Notes: generated from the sequence alone by a model not told the origin. Numbered from the stretch's first letter, positions 14,272 to 25,300 are shown. The stretch is 64,000 nucleotides of DNA from Trogon surrucura (GCA_020746105.1 CM036618.1:115761308-115825307); one strand, 5' to 3'. Made by a program: numbers and translations.

Positions 14272-15442
14272 GATAGAATGATAGAATCATAGGATGGCCT
14301 AGGCTGGAAGGGACCTCAGAGATCATCTAATCCAACTTCCCTGTCATGGGCAGGGACGCCTCTCACCTAGATCGGGCTACTCAAGGTTCTGTCCGACTTG
14401 GCCTTGAACATCTCCAGGGAGGGGGCAACCACAACGTCTCTGTGAAACTTGTTCCAAAGTCTTGCCACCCTTGTACTGAAGAATTTCTTCCTAAAGTCTA
14501 ATCTAAATCTATTCTCCTTTAACTCAAACCCATTTCCCTTTGTCCTATCAGTGGGCGCTCTTGTAAAAAGTCCCTCCTCAGCCTTCCTGTAGGATCCCTT
14601 CAGGTATTGGAAGGCAGCTATTAGGTCCCACCGAAGTTTTCTCTTTTCAAGACTGAACAATCCCAGCCAGCCTGTCCTCGTAGCAGAGATGCTCCAGCCC
14701 CTGGATCATCTTTGTGGCCCTCCTCTGAACGCGCTCCAACAAATCTATGTCCCTCTTATGGCGGGGACACCAGAACTGGACGGAGTATTCGAGGTTGGGT
14801 CTCACAAGAGCAGAGTAAAGGGGGAGAATCACCTCTCTTGACCTGCTGGTTACGCTTCTCCTGATACATCCCAGGATGCAGTTGGCCTTCTGGGCTGCAT
14901 GAGCACACTGCTGACTCACGTTGAGCTTCTCATCAATCAACACCCCCAAATCCTTCTCTTCAGGGCTACTCTCAATTCACTCTGTGCCCAGTTTGTATTT
15001 GTACCTAGGATTGGCCCGACCCAGGTGAAGGACCTTGCATTTTGACTTGTTGAAGCTCATGCAGTTTGCACTGGCCCATTTCTCAAGCCTATCAAGGTCC
15101 CTCTGGATGGCATCTCTTCCCTCAAGTGAGTCCACGGCATCACACAACTTGGTGTGGTCGGCAAACTTGCTGAGGGTGCACTCAATGCCGTCGTCCATGT
15201 CGCTGACAAAGATGTTGAACAGCACTGGACCCAGAACAGAGCCCTGAGGAACACCGGTTGTCACTGGTCTCCATGTGGACTTTGAGCCATTGACCACAAC
15301 TCTTTGAGTGTGACCACCCAGCCAGCTCTTTATCCATCGAGTGGTCCATCTGTCAAATCCGTGTCTCTCCATTTTAGAGACAAGGATGTCATGTGGGACA
15401 GTGTCAAACGCCTTGCACAAGTCCAGGAAAATGACATCTGAC
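14272..15442 (-). mobile_element. CR1 retrotransposon copy a, 5'-truncated, defective
   Basis: CR1 LINEs move by reverse transcription primed at the target. The plus-strand left edge is the reverse complement of a CR1 3' end (ATAGAATCATAGG, then AAGGGACCTCAGAGATCATC). Reading the minus strand from 15420 down gives reverse-transcriptase motifs: [26 protein letters not shown] and the catalytic-box region KFADHTKL. There the second Asp of the usual F/Y-A-D-D box is His, so this copy could not be active. The C-terminal ORF2 part follows at about 14950-14370. Frames are broken by shifts. The 5' part of the element is missing and the edge joins a second CR1 fragment. Confidence 0.93.
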
Positions 15443-15648
15443 TCTTAAACACCTCCAGGGATGGCGACTCAATCCCCTCCCTGGGCAGGCAGGTCCAGGG
15501 CCTGACAACCCTCTCAGTAAAGAAATTCTTCCTAGTATCCAAACTGAACCTTCCCTGGCGCAGCTTCAGACCATTTCCCCTTGTCCTGTCACTCTCCACT
15601 GGGGAGAACAGACCCACCCTCATCTCGCTACACCTACCTCTCAGGGAG
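15443..15648 (-). mobile_element. CR1 fragment b, internal C-terminal piece
   Basis: The minus strand encodes a C-terminal CR1 ORF2 segment ([14 protein letters not shown] ... [13 protein letters not shown]). The same protein region is present again in copy a at about 14400-14650, so two different insertions are fused. The order suggests copy a inserted into copy b and that the 3' remainder of b was lost or replaced by microsatellite. The upstream edge runs straight into the next microsatellite block. Confidence 0.85.
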
Positions 15649-16093
15649 CTATATACATATGCAAGTGTCGTATGTATAGAGATATATACACACACGTGTG
15701 TGTATATATATCTGTATAAGGACTTGCAGATGTAGATGTATTTATATATATACACATATACATGTGTATGTCTGTATATACTGATATACATGTATATGTA
15801 TGTACACAAGTATAGTTATCTGTATCTACATACATATATACATATATACATACATGTGTATATGTACATATAAGTGTATATGTATATGTATGTGTAAGTA
15901 CTTGTAGGTGTATTTATATATATGCACTTTTGTAAGTGTATGTATACATCTACATATGCATACATATGTGTATGTAGATAAGTATATTTATGTGTATATA
16001 CATATGTGTGTATATATATGTCCATAGATATATGTGTGTATATGGATGTGTGTGTATATATATGTACATGCACACACACATATATATATTTAT

Positions 16094-16132
<39 letters not shown>

Positions 16133-16133
16133 C
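15649..16133. repeat. Degenerate TA/CA microsatellite, block 2
   Basis: Same word composition as block 1, with a pure CA run at 16094-16118 followed by pure TA. The protein-like open frames here are artefacts of the repeat. It separates CR1 fragment b from a short non-repetitive island. Confidence 0.9.
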
Positions 16134-16206
16134 AATCAGGATGGCTACCTGACCCATGACTTCCTTGTGAAAGCTCATCTGCCAAAGGAAAACACGAGTG
16201 GAAGAA
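16134..16206 (+). repeat. Short island resembling 17637-17706 (copy A)
   Basis: This 70-base island inside the microsatellite shares about 70% of positions, by eye, with 17637-17706, including CAGGATGG and CCTTGTGAAA in the same order and spacing. It may be an old dispersed repeat or a local duplication. I do not recognise the family. Confidence 0.4.
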
Positions 16207-16560
16207 TAATATATAGAGAGAGCTATATAGAGAGATATATATGCATACACATATGCATATATGTATGTATATATACACATATACAAGCATATATACATGT
16301 GTATAAGTGCATATACACTTATGTATGTATCTATACACATGTATAAATCTGTCAATATGCATACGTGTATATATATGTATAGGTTTAGAAGTACATTTAT
16401 GTCTATATATATACATATACACATATACACATATATATTTGTATACACATGTATATGTACATACATATGTATATATATGTACACACGTATGTATGTGTAT
16501 ATGTGCATATATACATGTATAGGTGTACATGTATCTGTATAAATACTTGTAGATATATAT
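16207..16560. repeat. Degenerate TA/CA/GT microsatellite, block 3
   Basis: This block begins with GA/TA words (ATATAGAGAG) and continues as TATA/CACA/TGTA words to about 16560. It resembles blocks 1 and 2 and may be a continuation of them split by insertions. Confidence 0.88.
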
Positions 16561-16684
16561 TAGGATGATTGGGTGACAGACCCAGCGCGAGCAGCCGCAG
16601 AACCTTACTCGTGCCAAACATCTGCAAAAAACCCTTTTCCAGGGCACGGCTTATTTCTAACCAGATAGATGGTTTCTGCCCCCT

Positions 16685-16838
16685 CACTGGAGATGTTAAA
16701 AGCCAAGTTGGACAGAATCTTGAGTAGAGCCTGATCTAGTAGAGAGGCGTCCCTGCCCGTGACAGGGAGGTTGGATTAGATGATCTCTAAGGTCCCTTCC
16801 AACCTAGGCCATTCTATGATTCTATGATTCTATGATGG
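16685..16838 (+). mobile_element. CR1 3' end, copy c
   Basis: This is a plus-strand CR1 tail: a trace of the ORF2 C-terminus (CTGGAGATGTTAAAAGCCAA), then the 3' UTR with GGTTGGATTAGATGATCTC and AAGGTCCCTTCCAACC, ending in three ATTCTATG-type octamers. Its reverse complement closely matches the 3' end of copy a, so the two form an inverted pair about 2.4 kb apart. Confidence 0.93.
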
Positions 16839-17636
16839 TTTGTTTGGTTGGTTTTTTTTAAAAAAAACATCTTCATGATTCTTAACATGTTAAAAAGGAA
16901 ATAAATATGTGGTCCACTGGCGAGTCTCCGGTAACAAAGTGCAGGTCTTCAAGCGAAGGCTATAACATTCTCCACCTCGCTCTGCACTCTTGAAAGAAAC
17001 TGTGCTAAAGGTATACGGGGCAGGTAGAGCTGATGGAAACGATTTCAACCTCTTCTTTTTTTTTTTTCTGTTAGCAAAAAAAAAGGCCGTTTCATCAAAA
17101 TCGACATGTCGCAAGGGATGGTATCGATTTCGACAAAACCATCGTTGAGAAAGCGTCAGAATGGATTGTTTCCACTCTCTCGCTTTGTTTGGGGAAATTC
17201 AAAAAGTTCTGTTCCGATCACGACCAATTTTCTCTGGGTTATGTCAGCCTGCCCACATGGAGAGCGATTTGCTGCTTAAAAGACTGATTTTATGCCAGAA
17301 TTTGTTTGGGGGTCTTGGTTCCAGTCAGATGTCTTTCTGTGACAGGGAATGAACTGGCTGAGGTGTGTGGAGCAGACGCTGAGTTTCCCTGGGGATCCCC
17401 TCCTCCTCCACGGCCTCTAGCCTCAGGGCAAGATCCCACCGAAAGCAGAATCACACCTTGATTGTGGCAGTTTTGGAGCCAAACTCTGCAAATTCAATGA
17501 GAGCCATGCCCAGCTCTGAGAAATCATTTTCCACAGTGGGCAAAACCATGTATTTTGCGGATTTTTTTCCCTCATTTTTCTCAGAATATAGTATTCCAAA
17601 CGGAGCCTGTCCAGGAGCAGCTCTGCAACAGCATCA

Positions 17637-17706
17637 CTCAGGATGGATAACTCATACATAGCTCCCTTGTGAAACCCTCTTCCATAGCAAAGCATGAGGG
17701 GAAAAA
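17637..17706 (+). repeat. Short element resembling 16134-16206 (copy B)
   Basis: It aligns by eye with the microsatellite island at 16134-16206, sharing the blocks TCAGGATGG, CCTTGTGAAA and a GC/AC-ATGAGGGGAAA-like end. Here it is embedded in ordinary sequence. Confidence 0.4.
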
Positions 17707-17922
17707 AAAAACAGCTACCAGCTTTCAAAAAAAAAACGAGTTACATCAAATAGCTTAAACAATCCCCCTTTTTTTTTTTTGAGGAAGTCCCTTCCCTACT
17801 CATAACTGTTAGCGATTTTAATAAACGCCAATCACTCAAAAAAAGAAGAGAAACCAGAAGCACAAAATCCAGCCAGCATTGATTCACCCTGCTGCTGCTC
17901 TGTGTTTGTGGAACAATAGGAT

Positions 17923-17935
17923 CTCCCTCTGGTGG
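17923..17935 (-). promoter_or_regulatory. CTCF-like motif
   Basis: The minus strand reads CCACCAGAGGGAG, which fits the CTCF core CCASNAGRKGGC except at the last base. It lies between PAX1 and the CR1-rich block, a plausible place for a loop anchor. Motif only. Confidence 0.3.
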
Positions 17936-18089
17936 TAAATTCCACGGGAGGTGCGCTGAGATCACAGGCAGGGATGATGGAGGGATGGAGGGATGGATGG
18001 GGCCGTGGGGCAGGGAAGTTGGCTGCCTGGGTAAGCTTCTTTGAAAAACTTCTGGAGCACCAGGCACAGCATCCATCCCATCTCGTGAT

Positions 18090-18190
18090 GCATGCCTTCA
18101 CATATTGCATCACATGATGCATCCCATCACATCAGGTACCCCATCACACCAAGCATCCCACCACATGGAGCACCCCACCACACGTTGCAC
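18090..18190. repeat. 17-bp minisatellite
   Basis: Units begin at 18090, 18107 (shortened), 18119, 18136, 18153, 18170 and 18187 (partial). The consensus is close to GCATCCCATCACATCAG, with divergence mainly in the last bases. The strand is nearly G-free within units. Confidence 0.8.
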
Positions 18191-18948
18191 TCTGCCTTCG
18201 CAAGGGCAGGGCCTGAGAAGTCGTGGCCGGTGCCCGTGTGCAGAACTCCGCTCCTCCAGCCGCCCGCGCCTGGGGAGGAATGTCTTCGCTTCAGAGCCGG
18301 GGCGGATGCTAAGCATCAAGCTGTTGTTCGTGGGTTTTGGCAGGTTCATGACAGACTTGGAAGGGAATAACTCGGGCGCTTGCACACCACCTCAGCAGGA
18401 TGCTAATTAAAAGGAGTGTGCTCTGCGCTATGCCTCTGTCTCACTCCAGCACTCACGCCTCACTCATCCCAGACGTCCGTCAGAGCTCCCAGTCCTGCCT
18501 CCACAGTGGGTTTAGAGTGCCCTGAAGCACCCCAAGACTGTGGGAATCCGAAGGTGCTGCAGGGCTAGAGACAACAGAACGGCTGCCTGCGGGACACAAC
18601 ATGGAATCTTCAGGCTGTTTCATCTTTTTTACGACAGGAATTCCCATGCACCCACCTCCACAGCTTGGGAGCTCAGCTTCTCCCAGCTCCCTGGCAAAAG
18701 CGCAGCCAGGAAAACCCTTCACAGAGGACAGACGAGTGTCTCCCAGCTTGGGAGCAGTAAGCTGTCAGCACTGGGAACGTGAAAGGCTCCTCTGACCTTC
18801 CAGACCTATAGAGTCCCGTGGCTCTCAGGGGACAACAGAAAGACTGCACATGCTGCGTTCCAGCTTTCAGGGTGTTGCTGTCGTCTTTTCCAAAGCTCCT
18901 CTGCTATGTACTCAAATGGAGCTTTAAGTGGATCAACCTGGCCAGGGT
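18191..18948. other. Gene-free spacer
   Basis: Nothing recognisable as a gene or repeat family. The first 120 bases are somewhat GC-rich. Confidence 0.5.
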
Positions 18949-20515
18949 CATAGAATCATAGAATCATAGAATGTTAGGGATTGGAAGGGACCTCGAAAGA
19001 TCATCAAGTCCAGTCCCCCTGCCAGAGCAGGAATGCCTAGACTATGCCACACAGAAACGTGTCCAGGCAGGTCTTGAATGTCTCCAGAGAAGGAGACTCC
19101 ACAGCCTCTCTGGGTAGCCTGTTCCAGGGCTCCGTCACCCTCACTGAGAAGAAGTTTCTTCTCGAGTTTAAGCGGAACCTCTTATGTTCCAGTTTCAGCC
19201 CATTACCCCTTGTCCTATCAGTGGTTGTCACCGAGAAGAGCCTGGCTCCATCCTCGTGACACTCACCCTTGATATATTTGTAAACATTAATGAGGTCACC
19301 CCTCAGCCTCCTCTTCTCCAAACTAAAGAGCCCCAGCTCCCTCAGCCTTTCCTCATAAGGGAGATGCTCCACTCCCTTAATCATCCTAGTTGCCCTGTGC
19401 TGGACTCTCTCCAGCAGCTCCCTGTCTTTCTTGAACTGAGGGGCCCAGAACTGGACACAGTATTCCAGATGGGGTCTCACCAGGGCAGAGTAGAGGGGAA
19501 GGAGAACCTCTCTCGACCTACTAACCACCCCCCTTCTAATACACCCCAGGATGCCATTGGCCTTCCTGGCCACAAGGGCACAGTGCTGGCTCATGGTCAT
19601 CCTGCTGTCCACCAAGGTCCCTTTCCCCTACACTACTCTCTAATAAGTCATTCCCCAACTTATACTGGAACCTGGGGTTGTTCCTACCCAGATGCAAGAC
19701 CCTACATTTACCCTTGTTATATTTCATTAAATTTTTCCCCGCCCAACACAGGCTCCAGCCTGTCCAGGTCTCGCTGGATGGTAGCACAGCCTTCTGGTGT
19801 GTCAACCACTCCTCCCAGCTTGGTGTCATCAGCAAACTTGCTGATAGTACTCTCTAGTCCCTCATCCAAGTCATCGATGAATATATTGAATAATACTGGT
19901 CCCAGTACCGACCCTTGAGGCACTCCACTGGATACAGGTCTCCAACCAGACTCCGCCCCATTGACCACAACTCTTTGGCTTCTTCCCCTTAGCCAGTTCA
20001 CAGTCCACCTCACTACCCGATAGCCTAGACCACACTTCCTCAGTTTAGCAGCAAGGATGCTGTGGGAGACTGTGTCAAATGCTTTACTGAAGTCAAGGTA
20101 GACCACATCCACCGCTCTGCCATCATCTATCCACTTTGTTATATCCTCATAAAAGGCTATGAGGTTAGTCAAGCACGACTTCCCTTTGGTGAAGCCATGT
20201 TGACTGTCTCTAATGACCCTCTTATCCCTGATATGCCTTGAGATGGCACCAAGGATAAGTTGTTCCATCACTTTCCCAAGGATGGAGGTGAGGCTGACCG
20301 GTCTGTAGTTTCCCGGGTCCTCCTTCTTGCCCTTTTTGAAGACTGGAGTGACATTTGCTTCCCTCCAGTCCTCAGGCACCTCTCCCGTCTCCCAAGACTT
20401 GGCAAAGATGATGGAGAGTGGTCTAGCAATGACATCAGCCAGCTCCCTCAGCACCCGTGGATGCATCCCATCTGGACCCATGGGAAAGCTGCTGGTCACT
20501 TGTTTCAGGTGACTA
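18949..20515 (-). mobile_element. CR1 retrotransposon copy d, long, 5'-truncated
   Basis: The 3' end is at 18949 (three CATAGAAT octamers in reverse complement). Reading down from 20499 gives a long reverse-transcriptase frame with [53 protein letters not shown] and an intact catalytic KFADDTKL. The frame shifts near 19735 and again near 19610. After that the C-terminal part runs to 19037 ([24 protein letters not shown], then [10 protein letters not shown]). The N-terminal ORF2 part and ORF1 are absent. It is the best-preserved CR1 in the window, but the two frameshifts make it inactive. Confidence 0.95.
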
Positions 20516-21461
20516 GTCTGCTCTCACATCCTTTAAAATGCGATCGGTGGTAGGCTGGCAGCAAGTTTCACTCTGGGACAACCCTCTGGCCTACTTAAAA
20601 TTCCCTTCTTCCTTTCCTGTGCTTTGTAGTTGGTTGCAAAGACAAGCTCTAGCCAGAGGCTTTGCAGCAGCAGAGGCAAAAACTGAATTTTGCCACCCTG
20701 AGGCCGAAGGTGAAATAATTTCCTGGGGTGTGATGTCAAATTTGGCGTCTTCCTCGCTCCCTCCTTCCCACAAAGGCACACTCTCCGCAAAAAAAATTTT
20801 AAAAAATAATTAAAAAAAAGCAGCCAGGCGTGTATTCTCCTGCCAGGATATTTCCTCACTGCCCTGCTGTAGGACCTTCCCCTTCTCCAGACAATGAAGG
20901 GACCAAAGCCAACGGCAGTGGCTGGTGGAGCCAGAGAACAGGAAAGCTCAGCAGAGACTGTCCCAAATGCGCCCCAGCCAGTCGGACAAGACAGGGAAAA
21001 CCAACTCCATAGAGCAGGCAACGAGGGGCAGCCCTGTCACAGGCCCCCCGATCACTCATGGCCAGGTGGGAGCCAGTTTGAGGGGGTCGCAGGCAGCTGC
21101 ACACCCCCCTGCCCAGAGCTGGCCTGTAGCCCCACAGCATCTGTAGTCATCAACACCTCCCCCAATGCATACACCCTTCCCCGCAAATCTGTACATATTA
21201 GGGATGGAGGCCTGCAAGGGGCTCACAGCAACACGAGGACCCCAAGGTGGCGGAGGGAGGGTGTATGCACAAATCCAGAGCCGGAGCAGGGCAATTCCTC
21301 CCCAGCCAAGAGCCCCCAGGATGCCTTCCAGGTCTCTGTCTCCCACCACAGGCAACCCACACATGATGCCCGAAGCTGGGAGACAGCAGGAGGACAAGTG
21401 ACAGTGCCTAGCCAGACCCTGATGGATGGAGGTCAGCAGTGTGTGCCCATGGCAGTCACTT
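20516..21461. other. Gene-free spacer 3' of PAX1
   Basis: I see no exon with consistent splice sites or a known repeat. Open frames here are short and Pro/Gly/Ser-rich without a domain. Confidence 0.45.
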
Positions 21462-22017
21462 TTTATTACCATTTGTTATTATTATAAAAATATATCACAA
21501 AAACATCATGGCACGTTTGTGCATTTCCACTCCCGGGCAGAGGCAGTGACTGAGGATGAAGGCATCCAACAGTCTTCAGGACAAAGAAAAACCAAAAGCA
21601 AGGGGGGAAAAGAAAAAAAGACAAAATAAATGAGGAAGGTTGAGTCTCTTCTGTCACCCCTTTCCAGTCCCATGGAGTCCCTCTCCAGGCAGCACAAATG
21701 AATGTCCCCGACCACACTCTCCTGCAGAGACTTGCCGTGGGAGAACGTCACCTCTGACTGCCCAGGCTGTCTTCTCGTCCCCACAGGCACCTGCCAGAGG
21801 TGGTGGCACTTTGGGTACATTTCGGTGGCATTCCATGCTCCAGTTAACAGCTTTGCAGGTGCTTATTCCGAGAGTTGCTGGTCTCTGGCGCGCCGCTTTA
21901 AGAAGAGGAGGCCGGGATAGAGAGTCCGTGGATGGTATTTAGAGGGTCTGAGGACTTCCCCACAGGGCTGGTGGGTTTTCTGTCCACAACTGCAAGGAGG
22001 GTAGAGGTGGGGAAATA

Positions 22018-22052
<35 letters not shown>

Positions 22053-22208
22053 ACAACAAAGCGTTGATGGACTCCAAGCAGATCACTGAAGCCAGGCGTG
22101 TCCCCACGTGTGCAGACCCACCTCCAAGGAGCTGTGACAGACCCGCACTCAACCTGGCCACACAAAAATCATGTCCCACAACTCTCAGACGGAATTCTGC
22201 CACGAGCA
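21462..22208 (-). other. Possible PAX1 3' UTR with poly(A) signal
   Basis: If the candidate last exon at 22209-22309 is right, this is its 3' UTR. A minus-strand AATAAA lies at 21462-21467, the only one between the candidate stop and that point. The stretch includes a run of 31 A (22019-22049) on the plus strand, which would be a U-tract in the transcript. The boundary is inferred. Confidence 0.3.
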
Positions 22209-22309
22209 CTAGGAAGGGGAAAGCTTCTCCCCGACCCCAGGTAATTGCTGGCCCCGGGAGGCATCGGGGCGCAGGGCCCCAAGTCTGGCCCGGCCCCCCC
22301 CATATCCCC
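22209..22309 (-). CDS. PAX1: Candidate PAX1 exon 5 (C-terminal tail and stop)
   Basis: Exon 4 ends one base into a codon. Here a TTTACAG acceptor is followed by a frame in exactly that phase, running 32 codons to TAG at 22209-22211 and ending GEKLSPS. Its length fits the short C-terminal exon of mammalian PAX1, but sequence similarity to that tail is weak (a PDA...LP...S pattern at best). The real last exon could lie elsewhere, or the true end could be read-through of intron 4. Confidence 0.35.
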
Positions 22310-25300
22310 CTGTAAAGGGCTTCAGGGAAGTGTCCCGGGGTTGCTGTGGGGACTGGGAAAACCAGGGAGAATTTTCTGGGGAAATAACGGCTGTGAAATC
22401 TGAAAATATCTGAATCAGAGAGCGAAATTGCCTGGCTGACGTTGTCTTTTTTTTTTTTCTTCCAGAACTCTCTCTTTCCTTATTCACTTATCTCCTCCTT
22501 TCTTTCCTTCTCCTTCCCCGTCTCCATCCCTCTCCTCTCCCATTGTCTCTCCCTTCCCTCCCCACCACTGGGGGCCGAGAAGTAGCGAATCTGTCCCTCC
22601 CACATCTCCCCCCGAGAGCGGTTCAGAGCCGCCAGGCCCCACCCGAGCCCCGCCCCAGTCCTCCCCTCGCTCCTCCAGCCCCCCTGCTCGGGCGTTTTGC
22701 CGAATAATCCGATATTTGGGTTGTCCCAGTTAAATAGTGGAACGGCAAACCCGATCGAAATTAAAAAGAGGGGGGGAAAAAAGAAAAAAGAAAAAAAGCT
22801 TTTAAAGGAAAAACAAAACAAACAAGAAACCACCCCACACTAAATCACAAACCAACAACAACCAAGAAAAGAAAAAACCCACGCAAAACCAAAAAACCAC
22901 AAACGTTTAAAGAAGGTTTGTGGGCTTTTTAGCAGATTATCAAATCAGAAAATTCAGGCTCCGAATCATTCAAAAATACCTAGAAAAAATATACTAAATA
23001 AGCGCAAATCATCTTTCTTTTTTTTTTCCTTTTTTTCCTTCATTCGTTTTCTTTCCTGTCCTTCTTTCTTTTCCCTTTTCTTTATTTCCCTTTACACTCT
23101 GTTTCTTTACGTATATCTTTTTTAAAAAAAATAATAATTGGCTTACAATTATCTATTTTCACTCATTGATACTCGCAATAACTCAATTCCCGGGACATCT
23201 GATGTTGTAACTCGCAGCAGGTTGCCGTAGTTAGAAACGGTATAGAAAAGAAATTTTTAAAAAAAAACCAGAAAAACAACAATAAAGAAATGGACTAATA
23301 AGTAGGAAATTAACCCAATGTGGAAAAAAAAAAAAAAAAAACAGTACCACAAAACCAGGAAGAAATATACTGATGGGGATTTTATACCCAGAACTGATGC
23401 GTCGGGATTTTTAAAACGAAACCACCTATCGGGAAAATAAGGCTTTCCGTCAATTAACGGAGATAATTAGCAGGAGGTAAAAGAAACGCCCCAATTAACA
23501 GCTTGTAGCACATACGTTCAAACCAAACCCGTGCGATTCTTTTAGGGCGTTTATCCTTAAATACTCCTCACGGCAGGGGATTTATAATGTGAATAATTCC
23601 TAGTCGGGGCTTGTGCCTTTCTGCGTTACCAGAAAGGCTCCTTGGCGAAATGGATGTCGTTAAAATATCTTTTTATCGTTGTCAGTATCGTGACATCCTG
23701 AGGAAAAGCCTCCGAGATGCGGAGGAGCCCCCGTCCCGCCACACCCCGCAAATTGCCCGCGATCCCTGGGCGGGGGGGAGAAAATCGGGGATTTCGCCCT
23801 AAATCCTTCCCACCCCCTTTCCCTGGCGATTTCCAGCTTGAACGAAGAGGGGAAAAATAAAGCAAACCAGTTTATAAAAGCCGGGCCCCATTGAATCCTG
23901 CGGCAGCGGGAGGCATCGGGGCGGGGGGGGCTCGCAGCGCCCGGTGGGGGGAATATTACGGATATTTAAAATATTCGCCTCTGCATGAAGTTTCGGGGGA
24001 CCCGCACCGAGACGCTGAGCCCTCCCCGTTCCTCTCCTGTCCTGGAGGGATCCGTAGCCGCCCCCACGCCGTAAATCCCCTCCATCGTTCCCTGGCTCAC
24101 CTTCCCTGCCGGGCTGCTTGAAAGCCATCGCCGTGGCCAGGTCGCCGCCGTGCACCGTCACGCCGGGCCCGTGGTGGCCCAAAGGGCTACCTTGAGGTTG
24201 CCAGGGAGGGCCAGAGGGGAGGTAGCCGCCGGTGGGTCCCCCGTAAACGCCGTGCTGGTTGGAGGGAGGGTAGGCGCAGGCCGGGAGGAAGCTGCCCACC
24301 GAGGAGAGCCCCGGGGGGGGCTGGGGACAAGGGACAAAGATACATGTACGCGGAGGAGAAGAATCTGGCGGAGATGGGGGGCGGTCAGGGTTGCCCGCGA
24401 GGGGAGACTGGTGCAGGGGGAATGGAAGCAACGGGGAAACCCACCCCCCGAGACCTCCTTGTCCCTTCTTGTCCCCCCTCCTGCCCTTCCCTCCCTGGCA
24501 GTTACCTGCGGATATTTGAGATCTGCTTCCATGGCGGCCTTGTCGATGCCGTTGACGGGCTGGGCCGAGGGGAAAGCAGTCCTGTTCACGCTGGGCCAGT
24601 CTTCCATTTTTGGGGGGTAGGCAGCCCCCTCCGTGCCAGCCAGAGCCCCTGGGGAGGAGAGCGACGGCGGCTCCGTTAGCATTCGCCTCCACATACACCC
24701 CGGCCCGAGCAGATTTTATCCCAAGAAGCAGGGATTGGGGTGAAACGGGGAGTTAAAAAAAAAAAAAAATAATGTTTTTCAAGTATAAACCCGACTGGGG
24801 GGGGGGGACACATAGATATGCCCCGCCAGCATCCCGGGGACACAGCCCGCCCCCCCCCCCGGGAAAATCTCCGTCCGACGGCCAAAATGAGCTATACCCT
24901 GGCTTGGTACCTCACGGAGGGGGAGAGATTGTCGTATGGATGTGTATCCCCCCCAGCAAACTGTTGTCCCTCGACCCGTCTCTTCCATGCCCCCAATAAT
25001 TCAAGAGGTCAAATTTCTCTTCCGAAGAAGGAGATTTATAAAGGTGACATTGGAATTTTAAAGATAAATGATTGCACGGAGCGAAAAGCATGCGGTTGAT
25101 TTACTCGGGATTTTGGAAGGATAAAAGGACTCACACCCACTCAACCACCCCCCCGCTTCCAAAACCGGATCGCTGGGTGCTCCTCTCTCTTGGGACTCGA
25201 TTCCTTCTCCTTGGTTTTAAGTTTCTCGGGGGGAAATCCCGCGCCTGTTTTCCGAAGCAGGTCTGCTTCTTCTTCTTCCCCTTCCCTGTTTTGTTTTCTC

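Larger units (their letters stand above)
16839..18089. other. Gene-free spacer between CR1 copies
   Basis: No exon is recognised. The stretch contains a second copy of the 70-base island (17637-17706), several A and T runs, a CTCF-like motif (17923-17935) and a short GGAT-type stretch at 17972-18000. Confidence 0.5.

Noticed and set aside
15180..15190. FADH box of CR1 copy a as a functional variant
   Set aside because: The surrounding frames are shifted and truncated, so it is simple decay.
14647..15420. Host genes encoding reverse-transcriptase-like proteins
   Set aside because: They are CR1 ORF2 remnants with frameshifts and CR1 3' ends alongside.
13619..16647. Long open frames rich in Tyr, Ile, Cys and His on both strands
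   Set aside because: They are translations of TA/CA/GT microsatellite DNA, present in several frames at once, with no domain.
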